The notes: generated from the sequence alone by a model not told the origin. A stretch of DNA of 25,065 nt from JBGSPL01 sp964511435 (GCA_964511435.1 CAZEFH010000009.1:1-25065), one strand, 5' to 3'; positions 7,647 through 14,837 are shown, counted from the first letter of the stretch. Made by a program: numbers and translations.

Positions 7647-7675
7647 ACCAGGTCGCGCGATCAGCGCGACCTGGT
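7647..7675 (+). terminator. 12-bp perfect GC-rich hairpin after the GC-rich gene
   Basis: ACCAGGTCGCGC (7647-7658) and GCGCGACCTGGT (7664-7675) form a perfect 12-bp stem with loop GATCA, 21 nt after the stop. No T-run follows, so it is not a classical intrinsic terminator. It may terminate in another way, or protect the 3' end of the message, or separate expression of this gene from that of the surface protein at 7768, for which I see no convincing own promoter. Confidence 0.55.
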
Positions 7676-7767
7676 ACCCCACGTATCGCAGGAAGATCAC
7701 AGATAGGAGTCTGAAATTTTCCTAGGATAGGGAAAAGTCAATTAAAGATACCTTAAGGAGGTATTAT

Positions 7768-8763
7768 ATGAAAAAGTTTTTATCAAAACTCGTAGGCAAG
7801 AAGATTCTCGCAATATATGCTATTTTAGCTATTTTCGGTGTCAACTTGTTTGCAAATGCTGCTGCGGTAACTCTTGAGAGTAAACTGCAGGTACAAAACG
7901 CGACAACCAATGCTTATGGTGATTATACTCAGTCAATCACCGCAAGTAATGGCCAACTGGCACGTTTCTCGGTCTGGTATCACAATACCATGAATGAGAA
8001 TAGTGGGCTTAACGCCAATAATGTAGTAGTAAAAATTGCCCTACCATCAAATGTAGGAACATCACATACTGCAACATCTACAGTTTCTGGTGGAAACACC
8101 AACAGTGTGACGGCTACCGCTACCGTAAATACTCCCAACAACTCTAAGCTAGAGTATGTTCCTGGATATGCTTTCCGTCGCTATAACAAGGGTACCAACA
8201 CTAACCAGCAGTGGGTAACTGAAAAGATTAGTGACGTAGTAGTATCTGGTGGTTATGTCATCGTTCAGATGAAGCCTTGTTGGAACTTCCAGGAGACTAT
8301 CACGGTCGTTACTCGAGTAATCGATCAGGCTCAGCCAGTAGCTCCCACCTGTACTCTTTCTGCTTCACCAAGCACGATTGAGAAGGGTCAGAACGCGGCT
8401 CTTACTTACGGCACTACCAACGCCACCTCAGTTACGATCAATGGCGAGAATGCCATTACCCTAAGTGGTAATCGTACCGTAACTCCTGCCCAAACTACTC
8501 AGTATCATCTTGTAGCTACAGGAGATGGTGGTAGCGTAAGCTGTGATGCAATAGTTCGAGTTACAACTAAACCTGTTCCACCTACCCCAACACCGACACC
8601 TCAGCCTCCAGTTGTGTACACCGGCAAAGGCAATATGCCTGTCTCCGGTCCTGCTGAAGCAGCTGCCGGTGCAGTCGGTCTCACCGCCACAGGTGGTGCC
8701 GCATATGCTTGGCTCCGTAGTAAGAAAGCCCTTCTAGGCGCTCTTACAAACATCAAGAAATAA
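7768..8763 (+). CDS. Secreted surface protein with sorting-like C terminus
   Basis: A 331-residue exported protein. Residues 1-32 form a signal peptide (Lys-rich start, hydrophobic core, ANA-AA cleavage site). Residues ~33-190 are a beta-rich Thr/Asn/Ser region resembling DUF11-type surface repeats. Residues ~196-268 resemble the Cys-bounded Ig-like module common in Patescibacteria surface proteins (CTLSASPSTIEKG... to VSCDAIVRV), with two Cys that could form a disulfide. A Pro/Thr stalk follows (~272-285). The end has MPVSG at 290-294, a hydrophobic stretch (295-316) and a RSKK basic tail, the layout of an LPxTG cell-wall sorting signal. AAGGAGGT at 7755-7762 is a full consensus ribosome binding site 5 nt before ATG. 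A strong terminator follows. The sortase at 17565 is a likely partner. The ligand is unknown. Confidence 0.8.
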   Translation: MKKFLSKLVGKKILAIYAILAIFGVNLFANAAAVTLESKLQVQNATTNAYGDYTQSITASNGQLARFSVWYHNTMNENSGLNANNVVVKIALPSNVGTSHTATSTVSGGNTNSVTATATVNTPNNSKLEYVPGYAFRRYNKGTNTNQQWVTEKISDVVVSGGYVIVQMKPCWNFQETITVVTRVIDQAQPVAPTCTLSASPSTIEKGQNAALTYGTTNATSVTINGENAITLSGNRTVTPAQTTQYHLVATGDGGSVSCDAIVRVTTKPVPPTPTPTPQPPVVYTGKGNMPVSGPAEAAAGAVGLTATGGAAYAWLRSKKALLGALTNIKK

Positions 8764-8765
8764 TT

Positions 8766-8791
8766 AAAAAAGACCCTTCGGGGTCTTTTTT
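8766..8791 (+). terminator. Intrinsic terminator of the surface-protein gene
   Basis: AAAAAAGACCC (8766-8776), tetraloop TTCG, then GGGTCTTTTTT (8781-8791): an 11-bp stem ending in a T-run. The A-tract means it could also work leftward. Confidence 0.95.
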
Positions 8792-8808
8792 AATATAGGC
8801 TACGATAA

Positions 8809-8838
8809 TTGCTGACCGATGACTGTTTACTGTATACT
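8809..8838 (+). promoter_or_regulatory. prfB promoter giving a leaderless message
   Basis: TTGCTG (8809-8814), an 18-nt spacer, TATACT (8833-8838). The prfB ATG at 8845 is the 7th base after the -10, so transcription would start at or next to the AUG. No Shine-Dalgarno sequence is present. Confidence 0.6.
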
Positions 8839-8844
8839 GTATTC

Positions 8845-9933
8845 ATGAATGAACTAAAAGAACGACTGAAAAACTTATCAGAGAGGCTTGAAAAAGCCTT
8901 CGCAGTACTGAGGCTTGAGGATGAGCGCAAGAAATTAGCTGAACTAGAGAGTGAGTCTCAGACAGATTCCTTTTGGAACGACAGCCAGGCCGCAGGTGAG
9001 ACGATGCAGCGGCTTGGCGCCCTCAAAAGCAAGATTGAGGCATGGGACAAGGTCGCAGATGATATTAACGATCTCGGTGAAATAATTCAGGATACTGACT
9101 TAGCCGATCATGAAATGCTTACCGAGATTGAAGCAAATATTACCGAAATTGAACAAAAATTTGAAACACTTGAGTTTGATTTACTCTATACTGAGGAACA
9201 TGATGCAGCCAAGGCGATAGTATCTATCAGCGCCGGTAGCGGTGGGGTAGATGCTCAGGATTGGGCTGAGATGCTCCTTGCCATGTACCTCAAATACGCG
9301 GAGGGTCACGACTACAAAGCAACTATACTACACCGTACAGATGGTGACGAGGCGGGTATAAAGAGTGCTAGCGTCGAGATAGCTGGAGACCACCCATATG
9401 GGAATCTCAAGTCAGAGCATGGCGTACATAGACTAGTCCGAATCTCACCATACGATGCGGACAAGGCTAGGCATACCTCGTTTGCCCTTGTAGAGGTAGT
9501 CCCAGAGCTAGACACGGCTAATCTCAAGATTGACGAAAACGATCTTCGCATCGATGTTTTCCGTTCCGGTGGTCACGGTGGACAAAGCGTAAATACGACA
9601 GACTCAGCAGTAAGAATCACACATATCCCAACGGGTATCACTGCAACTTGTCAAAATGAACGAAGTCAGCTTCAAAACAAAGAACTGGCGATGAAAGTTA
9701 TTGCCTCAAAGCTAGCCGACAAGGCCGAGAAAGAACAGCGCGAGGAGCTGGCTAAGATAAAGGGCGAAAACATTTCAGCCGAGTGGGGGAACCAAATTCG
9801 CTCTTATGTGTTGCAACCTTATACACTAGTAAAGGATCACAGGACAGGAGTGGAGACTGGTGACGTCCAGAAAGTACTGAGTGGCTACTTGGATGAATTT
9901 ATCGAAGGATATTTACGAAGCAAGGTTTCATAG
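8845..9933 (+). CDS. prfB: Peptide chain release factor 2
   Basis: RF2 ends translation at UGA and UAA by entering the ribosome and triggering peptidyl-tRNA hydrolysis. The protein has 363 residues, normal for RF2. The N-terminal helical domain spans ~1-110. The codon-recognition tripeptide is at 201-203, and the catalytic GGQ at 245-247 (GGHGGQSVN), followed by the C-terminal helix. Two points stand out. The tripeptide reads Ser-Pro-Tyr rather than the Ser-Pro-Phe of most RF2. There is also no programmed frameshift near codon 25; the frame is continuous. The ATG at 8845 is preferred to the upstream TTG at 8809 because the promoter covers that region and family similarity begins at MNELKERL. 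TGA stops occur in this window, in line with an active RF2. Confidence 0.95.
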   Translation: MNELKERLKNLSERLEKAFAVLRLEDERKKLAELESESQTDSFWNDSQAAGETMQRLGALKSKIEAWDKVADDINDLGEIIQDTDLADHEMLTEIEANITEIEQKFETLEFDLLYTEEHDAAKAIVSISAGSGGVDAQDWAEMLLAMYLKYAEGHDYKATILHRTDGDEAGIKSASVEIAGDHPYGNLKSEHGVHRLVRISPYDADKARHTSFALVEVVPELDTANLKIDENDLRIDVFRSGGHGGQSVNTTDSAVRITHIPTGITATCQNERSQLQNKELAMKVIASKLADKAEKEQREELAKIKGENISAEWGNQIRSYVLQPYTLVKDHRTGVETGDVQKVLSGYLDEFIEGYLRSKVS

Positions 9934-9950
9934 CCACTTGTCTAGACCTC

Positions 9951-9979
9951 TTGCCCCAGATTTCTTTTTCATTTATACT
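9951..9979 (+). promoter_or_regulatory. ftsEX promoter
   Basis: TTGCCC (9951-9956), a 17-nt spacer, TATACT (9974-9979). The transcript should start near 9986, just before GAGGGAA (9988-9994), the ribosome binding site 8 nt before the ftsE ATG. Confidence 0.65.
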
Positions 9980-10002
9980 TAACTAGTGAGGGAAACATAT
10001 AA

Positions 10003-10695
10003 ATGATTTACTTCGAAAAAGTTTCGAAAATTTACAATACCAAGGAGGGCGGCCAATCGGAAGCCCTTAAAAATGTCTCAATGCATATCAAGCCAGGTGA
10101 ATTCGTCAGCGTCGTTGGCACATCTGGGGCTGGCAAATCTACATTAATCAAGCTGATAAATCGCGAAATTATCCCTGACGAAGGGAGTATTTACGTAGGT
10201 GGACTTGACTATAAGGAACTCAAAAAACGTGACATCCCATACTTGCGCCGCAAGATTGGAGTAGTTTTTCAGGATTATAAGCTACTACCCAAGAAAACTG
10301 TCTTTGAAAATGTTGCTTATGCGCTCGAGGTAGCAGGTGTTAAAACGAAGGACATCAAGGAACGAGTACCTAAGATTCTTGAGCTAGTAGGACTCTCAGC
10401 AAAGATGAACTGCTTCCCTAGGGAGCTTTCTGGCGGTGAACGCCAGCGCGTAGCAATTGCAAGAGCCCTCGTTCATCAGCCACGTATCCTTATCGCGGAT
10501 GAGCCAACTGGGAATCTTGACCCGAAGACTTCTTGGGACATTATCGAGATTCTGACCAAGATTAATGAAATGGGTACCACAATCATCATGACAACACATA
10601 ACTCTCATATCGTAAATAAGCTTAAGAAGCGTGTAATCAAGATTGATGACGGAAAGATAGTTCGCGATGAGAAGATGGGGAGGTACGACGCCTAA
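10003..10695 (+). CDS. ftsE: Cell division ATP-binding protein FtsE
   Basis: FtsE is the cytoplasmic ATPase of the FtsEX complex, which turns ATP hydrolysis at the septum into activation of wall hydrolases outside the cell. The 230-residue protein has all ABC motifs: Walker A GTSGAGKST at 39-47, the Q-loop FQDYKLLP near 88-95, signature LSGGE at 142-146, Walker B with Asp166-Glu167 (DEPTGNLD), and a switch His in TTHNSHIV. The short FtsE/LolD-type layout and the ftsX gene beginning within its stop region support FtsE rather than another exporter. The M23 hydrolase after ftsX is the expected output of the complex. Confidence 0.95.
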   Translation: MIYFEKVSKIYNTKEGGQSEALKNVSMHIKPGEFVSVVGTSGAGKSTLIKLINREIIPDEGSIYVGGLDYKELKKRDIPYLRRKIGVVFQDYKLLPKKTVFENVAYALEVAGVKTKDIKERVPKILELVGLSAKMNCFPRELSGGERQRVAIARALVHQPRILIADEPTGNLDPKTSWDIIEILTKINEMGTTIIMTTHNSHIVNKLKKRVIKIDDGKIVRDEKMGRYDA

Positions 10696-11606
10696 TGCAA
10701 GCATTTATAAGAGTACTAAAGTCTGGATTTTCTAGCTTCATTCGAAACGGATGGCTTTCTATTGCCTCAATTACAGTAATGCTTCTCACACTACTGACGC
10801 TTTCCATGTTCTTTGTCATCAACGTCGCTCTCAGCTCTGGCATCAAAACCATCCAAGAGAAAATTGACATGTCAGTCTACCTAAAGGATGAGGTCAAACA
10901 ATCAACCGTAATCAATATGCAGAATGACCTTGCCGACTTACCAGACGTTAAGTCAATCAAATACATCTCCAAGGCAGAAGCACTTGAGAGATTCAAGAAG
11001 CAAAATGCCAATAATAAAGCTCTGATCGAATCTATCGACAGCATCGGCAACTCACTACCTGCCAGTCTAGAAGTGAAGGTCTATAACCCAGACAAGTTAG
11101 ACTCCATCAATGACATTCTTAATCAAAATAAGTACAAGATAGCCATTGATAAGGTTAGCTATCAGGACAACAAGGTCCTGATTCAGAACCTACTGAAGGC
11201 GACCAACTTTACCCGCGAGATTGGAATTGCCATCACCATAGTATTCACCGTAGTTTCACTAGTGATTATCTTCAATACAGTCCGTATCGCAATCTTCTCC
11301 CGCATGGAAGAGATAGAGATCATGAAGCTTGTCGGTGCAACTCCCAACTTTATCAAGGGGCCATTCCTGATTGAAGGCGCTATCTATGGACTGATTGCAA
11401 CTCTACTATCCCTGGTCATCATGTCATCTCTCTTGTATTTTGCTTCACCAGCCCTGGTGAAATACTTCGATACTGCAGGTAGCAGCCTGACGAACTTTAT
11501 GCGAGACAATGTGTTTCTAATTACCACTGCCCAGCTATTTGTAGGCTTTACTATCGGCATCTTTTCTAGCTGGCTAGCTATACGCAAACACCTCAAGCTA
11601 ACTTGA
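10695..11606 (+). CDS. ftsX: Cell division protein FtsX
   Basis: FtsX is the membrane half of FtsEX. The 303-residue protein has a short cytoplasmic start, a first span at ~20-45, an extracellular domain at ~46-165 (the part that touches the coiled coil of the hydrolase in other bacteria), then three more spans at ~175-200, ~225-250 and ~275-298. The conserved IVFNTVRIAIFSRMEEIEIMKLVGAT-type segment lies at ~193-215. Its start shares a base with the ftsE stop (TAATG), so the two are translationally coupled. It ends with TGA. A repeat-like element follows, so the partner hydrolase at 11762 is transcribed from its own promoter. Confidence 0.95.
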   Translation: MQAFIRVLKSGFSSFIRNGWLSIASITVMLLTLLTLSMFFVINVALSSGIKTIQEKIDMSVYLKDEVKQSTVINMQNDLADLPDVKSIKYISKAEALERFKKQNANNKALIESIDSIGNSLPASLEVKVYNPDKLDSINDILNQNKYKIAIDKVSYQDNKVLIQNLLKATNFTREIGIAITIVFTVVSLVIIFNTVRIAIFSRMEEIEIMKLVGATPNFIKGPFLIEGAIYGLIATLLSLVIMSSLLYFASPALVKYFDTAGSSLTNFMRDNVFLITTAQLFVGFTIGIFSSWLAIRKHLKLT

Positions 11607-11626
11607 CATTCGTGCTCAGCACCCCA

Positions 11627-11708
11627 TGTCATCCTGAGGAGCAGAGAAAGCTCTCTCAGCGACGTGAGGATCTAATGAGAACATTGCCACGCTTCGCTCG
11701 CAATGACG
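11627..11708. repeat. REP-like palindromic repeat element
   Basis: An 82-bp intergenic block begins TGTCATCCTGAGG and ends GCAATGACG, so the termini GTCAT/ATGAC are inverted. It holds two hairpins: AGAGA/TCTCT (11643-11647 with 11652-11656) and CATTGC/GCAATG (11682-11687 with 11700-11705). The GTCATCCTGAG and CGCTTCGCTCGCAATGACG pieces are known from dispersed REP-like elements in many bacterial genomes. Only one copy is in this window, so repetition in the genome is inferred. Confidence 0.6.
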
Positions 11709-11718
11709 GGCTGTGTGC

Positions 11719-11746
11719 TTGACACTTATGCCTAAAATGTTACAAT
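11719..11746 (+). promoter_or_regulatory. Promoter of the M23 peptidase gene
   Basis: TTGACA (11719-11724), a 16-nt spacer, TACAAT (11741-11746). The expected start near 11753 coincides with GGAGGG (11753-11758), the ribosome binding site, giving a leader of only about 9 nt. Confidence 0.75.
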
Positions 11747-11761
11747 GTTCATGGAGGGAAA

Positions 11762-12922
11762 ATGCTCCGAAAGTTCAAAGAAATTACGATATATCCAAAC
11801 TTAAATAAATTAGCTCAAATATCCAAGAAACTGTTACTGACAGCTTCATTAATGTTGTTATTGAATCCTTTTTCTACTTTTGCTATGACTACAGCGGAAG
11901 AGCTTCAGAGCATCCAAGACCAAAAAACACAAGTAGACACTCAGATTAACAGCCTTCAGGGCGAAATTGATGGTCTTCAGGGAGAAATAAATGACCTACA
12001 AACCAAAATTAATGACTCGCAAGCCAAAATTGATAACTTAAATTCACAGATTGAGCTTATTAAAACAAAAATTCTTAAACTTAAAGAACTTTTGGGTTCA
12101 TATCTTCGCTCGATGTATATTGATGGTCAGTCAAGCGACTTAGAACTGGTACTGACTTCTAATTCGTTTTCTGAGTTTGTAGACAAAGCTGAATACAAAC
12201 AATCAATGACTTCAAAAATAAGAGGCACTCTTTCTGAGATTAATACTAATAAACAAGAGCTCGAAGAATCGATTAAAGATGTAGAGGTTGAAAAGTCAAA
12301 TCTTCTTGGGTTAATGGCAGATGCTGAGAGTAAGCAGAACTCTGTAATCGGACAGCAAAACCAACAATATAATATTTATGAAAACCTTTCTCAAAAAGAA
12401 AAAGAAGTTCTCGAAAGAATGCGACGAGAACAAGATGAAGCTAGAGGTAGAATTGTTTGTAGTGATGCGAATAGGATTGATTCTGATGGATTTCAGCAAC
12501 CAGTACGATGTGGGGCTATTAGTCAAGGCTATGGAATGACTGATTTTGCGGCAACCGGAATTTATGGTTATGAGAATGGAAGTCCTAAAATACATAACGG
12601 CATAGATATCGCAGCAGACACGGGAACAGCTGTTTACTCTTCGGCTCGCGGTACTGTTGTATATGCAGGCGCGAATGGTGGTTGGGGTAACACAATAGTC
12701 ATATTACATGAAAACGGGTACTTCAGCCGTTATGGTCATTTAAGTGGGATTTTTGTTAGCGTGGGAGAAACTGTTAATGCTACCACTCAGATTGGAGCTG
12801 TAGGAAGCACTGGCTTTTCAACGGGCCCACATCTACACTTTAGTATTTATTTACCTGGAGTCAATTACGAATACTACAATAACTCAAATACAGTTAATCC
12901 TTTCAGCTTCTTTAGTATGTAA
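11762..12922 (+). CDS. Coiled-coil M23 (LytM) peptidase, PcsB/EnvC-like FtsEX effector
   Basis: An exported wall hydrolase, or hydrolase activator, of 386 residues. A hydrophobic signal segment lies at ~22-42 (ending STFA). Two long heptad-rich coiled coils follow (~44-110 and ~155-235), the first containing repeated QGEIDGLQGEI-type units. They match the hairpin of PcsB/EnvC that docks on FtsX. The LytM domain spans ~255-380. Zinc ligands are present: His278 and Asp282 (HNGID) and His357-x-His359 (HLH), plus the YGH His near 325. EnvC-type activators usually lose these ligands, so this one is probably a real endopeptidase, closer to PcsB/CwlO partners. Position right after ftsEX supports the role. 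Codon use is more A/T-rich than in ftsEX. Confidence 0.9.
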   Translation: MLRKFKEITIYPNLNKLAQISKKLLLTASLMLLLNPFSTFAMTTAEELQSIQDQKTQVDTQINSLQGEIDGLQGEINDLQTKINDSQAKIDNLNSQIELIKTKILKLKELLGSYLRSMYIDGQSSDLELVLTSNSFSEFVDKAEYKQSMTSKIRGTLSEINTNKQELEESIKDVEVEKSNLLGLMADAESKQNSVIGQQNQQYNIYENLSQKEKEVLERMRREQDEARGRIVCSDANRIDSDGFQQPVRCGAISQGYGMTDFAATGIYGYENGSPKIHNGIDIAADTGTAVYSSARGTVVYAGANGGWGNTIVILHENGYFSRYGHLSGIFVSVGETVNATTQIGAVGSTGFSTGPHLHFSIYLPGVNYEYYNNSNTVNPFSFFSM

Positions 12923-12926
12923 CTAG

Positions 12927-12985
12927 TTGTTTGGTCAGATTATTTACGTTAAAATAAAAGATGCTAAATGGAGCGTCTTTTATTT
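12927..12985 (+). promoter_or_regulatory. ctpA upstream region: weak promoter plus hairpin
   Basis: TTGTTT (12927-12932), a 17-nt spacer and TAAAAT (12950-12955) form a moderate promoter. A 9-bp hairpin follows: AAAAGATGC (12956-12964) with GCGTCTTTT (12973-12981), one G-T pair. It could end the M23 message (T-run on its 3' side) or shape the ctpA leader. GGAG at 12970-12973 lies in it. Confidence 0.4.
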
Positions 12986-14215
12986 ATGGCGATAGAATCA
13001 AAGACAACCGAATACTGTAAACAGAGAAATACTAAGGTCCTCATCGGAGCGTTTATCTTCATTTCATTTATCTTTGGTTGGGCATTCGGCCACATGGACC
13101 TACAAACTCAAGGTATGAACACTGTCAACGTAGTAGGGAAGAGTACCAATGTTACCACAGTTGATTTCGGTTCCTTCTGGCAGGTGTGGGATAAGCTTCT
13201 GAAGAACTACGACGGGAAATTTGACTATCAAAAGATGATCTACGGTGCCATCGACGGTATGGTCCGCTCACTCGGCGACCCCTACACCGTATTTATGACT
13301 CCAGACGAAACTAAGTCCTTCAACGAAGAACTAGAGGGAAGTGTCAAAGGTATCGGCGCTGAAGTAGGAACCAAGGATAACCGAGTCGTCATCGTTGCGC
13401 CGATCGCCGATTCTCCAGCTGATAAGGCAGGAATCAGGGCAAACGACATTATTCTAGCCATAGACGGTACAGATACGACTGGCATGGATCTAGGAACAGC
13501 TGTTTCCAAGATTCGTGGAGAAGTTGGGACGAAGGTGAAACTAGAAATTCAGAGAGGTGATAGTAAGCTGAACTTTGAAATAACCAGGGCACAAGTAAAT
13601 ACTAAGAGCGTGAAGTGGGATGTCAGAGAAGGAAATATTGGATACATCGAAATTACTCGTTTCGATAACAACACCGCGGTTCTGATTCGGCAAGCGACTG
13701 CCGACCTAAAGAACAAAAGCGTAAAGGGTATCATCCTAGATGTCCGTAATAATCCAGGTGGCTATCTCGACGCAGCTATTGATGTTTCGAGTGAGTTCGT
13801 AAAATCAGGTATTGTAGTATCAGAAAAGACCACTGAGAAAAGCGGAAAAGAACAAAAATATTTTGCTTCCGGAAAAGGAAAACTAACTGACACCGCTATC
13901 CCAATGGCCGTTTTAACGAATGGCGGGTCTGCATCTGCATCAGAGATTGTAGCTGGAGCTATCAAGGATAACGATCGAGGAATCCTCATCGGTGAAAAGA
14001 CTTTTGGGAAAGGCTCAGTCCAAACAGTAGATACACTGTCAAATGGAGCCAGCATCCGTATTACAGTTGCTCATTGGTTCACACCCAAAGGAAAGAACAT
14101 TTCCAAAGAAGGAATCTCCCCAGATATTGAAGTAAAACTTACAGAAGATGACGCAAAAGCAGACAAAGACCCACAGTTAGACAAAGCGATAGAATATTTG
14201 AAAAGTAAAATATAA
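12986..14215 (+). CDS. S41 C-terminal processing protease (CtpA-like)
   Basis: A membrane-anchored serine protease of the CtpA/Prc family, acting outside the membrane. Residues below are counted from an alternative ATG at 12968; the chosen ATG is residue 7. A signal anchor covers ~23-40, a PDZ domain ~115-200 (binding substrate C termini), and the S41 domain ~215-400. The catalytic pair is the middle Ser of SASAS, Ser323, and Lys348 in TFGKGSV, 25 residues apart as in the family. I chose 12986 because 12968 falls in a hairpin loop with no ribosome binding site; GGAG lies 12 nt before 12986, so neither start is certain. In other bacteria such proteases trim or destroy wall hydrolases, which fits the adjacent M23 gene. 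It shares an upstream region with rplI, which follows after 9 bases. Confidence 0.88.
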   Translation: MAIESKTTEYCKQRNTKVLIGAFIFISFIFGWAFGHMDLQTQGMNTVNVVGKSTNVTTVDFGSFWQVWDKLLKNYDGKFDYQKMIYGAIDGMVRSLGDPYTVFMTPDETKSFNEELEGSVKGIGAEVGTKDNRVVIVAPIADSPADKAGIRANDIILAIDGTDTTGMDLGTAVSKIRGEVGTKVKLEIQRGDSKLNFEITRAQVNTKSVKWDVREGNIGYIEITRFDNNTAVLIRQATADLKNKSVKGIILDVRNNPGGYLDAAIDVSSEFVKSGIVVSEKTTEKSGKEQKYFASGKGKLTDTAIPMAVLTNGGSASASEIVAGAIKDNDRGILIGEKTFGKGSVQTVDTLSNGASIRITVAHWFTPKGKNISKEGISPDIEVKLTEDDAKADKDPQLDKAIEYLKSKI

Positions 14216-14224
14216 GGAGCCCTC

Positions 14225-14668
14225 ATGAAAGTACTATTCCTCCAGAACCTCGAACACAATAAAGTCGGCGATATCAAAGACGTACCCGACGGATACGCCC
14301 GTAACTTTCTTTTGAAGAAGGGCATTGCCGTCGTTGCTACAGAAGACAAAGTTAAGGAACTGGAATCAAAGATTGATAAGATGAAAAAGGATGAAGAGAA
14401 AGTCCTCGCTGACCTTACCAAACTAGCGGAAAAGATTGAGGCTGGGCACTACACCGTATCGGCTCAGGCAGGCGAAGAAGATAAACTTTTTGGAGCCGTG
14501 ACTAATCGAGACCTCGCTGAAGCCCTTGAAAAGACAGGCATTACAGTTGATAAGCACGATATCGAGATTCTTGAGCCTATTCACACAATAGGTGAACATG
14601 AGGCTCTAGTGAAGGTGGGTCACGGTATTCACGCCAAGATGCAAGTTAAAGTCGAGAGAGCTTCCTAG
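14225..14668 (+). CDS. rplI: Large ribosomal subunit protein bL9
   Basis: L9 binds 23S rRNA near the L1 stalk and helps hold reading frame. The 147 residues are the normal length. The N-terminal domain is clear (MKVLFLQNLEHNKVGDIKDV, then DGYARNFLLKKGIAV). The connecting helix is ~45-75 and the C-terminal RNA-binding domain ~80-147. GGAG at 14216-14219 is the ribosome binding site, right after the ctpA stop, so the two may share a message. Several Patescibacteria groups have lost L9, so its presence is informative for placement. Confidence 0.95.
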   Translation: MKVLFLQNLEHNKVGDIKDVPDGYARNFLLKKGIAVVATEDKVKELESKIDKMKKDEEKVLADLTKLAEKIEAGHYTVSAQAGEEDKLFGAVTNRDLAEALEKTGITVDKHDIEILEPIHTIGEHEALVKVGHGIHAKMQVKVERAS

Positions 14669-14675
14669 TAAAGCC

Positions 14676-14704
14676 TTGACTAAAGGCTTATTTTCAGCTA
14701 TAAT
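14676..14704 (+). promoter_or_regulatory. rpmA promoter
   Basis: TTGACT (14676-14681), an exact 17-nt spacer and a perfect TATAAT (14699-14704). Expected start about 14711. The -35 sits between AAGCC and GGCTT (14671-14675 with 14685-14689), a short dyad that may be a weak rplI terminator or chance. Confidence 0.85.
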
Positions 14705-14710
14705 TTTCTA

Positions 14711-14837
14711 GTATTTTATAGGTAATAACTAATGGGGTGCCCCAAAAACCGAAGGTTTTAAGGGGAAGAGGAGATATCGCGGCAAGCCGTGATAATCCAG
14801 TCTCTGGATTATCAAGGTTGAAAGCGATAAACGACTA
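14711..14837 (+). promoter_or_regulatory. Structured 5' leader of rpmA, possible cis-regulatory RNA
   Basis: A leader of about 127 nt holds three clear hairpins. CCCC-A-AAAACC pairs with GGTTTT-AA-GGGG (14740-14750 with 14754-14765). ATCGCGG pairs with CCGTGAT around CAAG (14776-14782 with 14787-14793, one G-T pair). GATAATCCAG pairs with CTGGATTATC (14791-14800 with 14804-14813), a 10-bp stem with loop TCT that shares bases with the second stem. GGGG at 14734-14737 could compete for CCCC. AGAGGAG (14767-14773) looks like a ribosome binding site but no ATG follows it. Ribosomal proteins often regulate their own leaders; that is inference here. Confidence 0.55.

Noticed and set aside
7187..7725. 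Two further plus-strand open frames in the GC-rich island (starts 7187 and 7216)
   Set aside because: They read as Arg/Glu or Arg/Ser low-complexity shadows of the main gene, with no start signals.
8845..8960. Programmed +1 frameshift in prfB
   Set aside because: The frame is continuous from MNELKERL through the core; no in-frame TGA or CTTTGA slip site is seen.
14788..14820. Short upstream open frame (GTG at 14788, about 10 codons) in the rpmA leader
   Set aside because: AGAGGAG is 14 nt upstream and the frame lies inside stable stems; too little to call a leader peptide.
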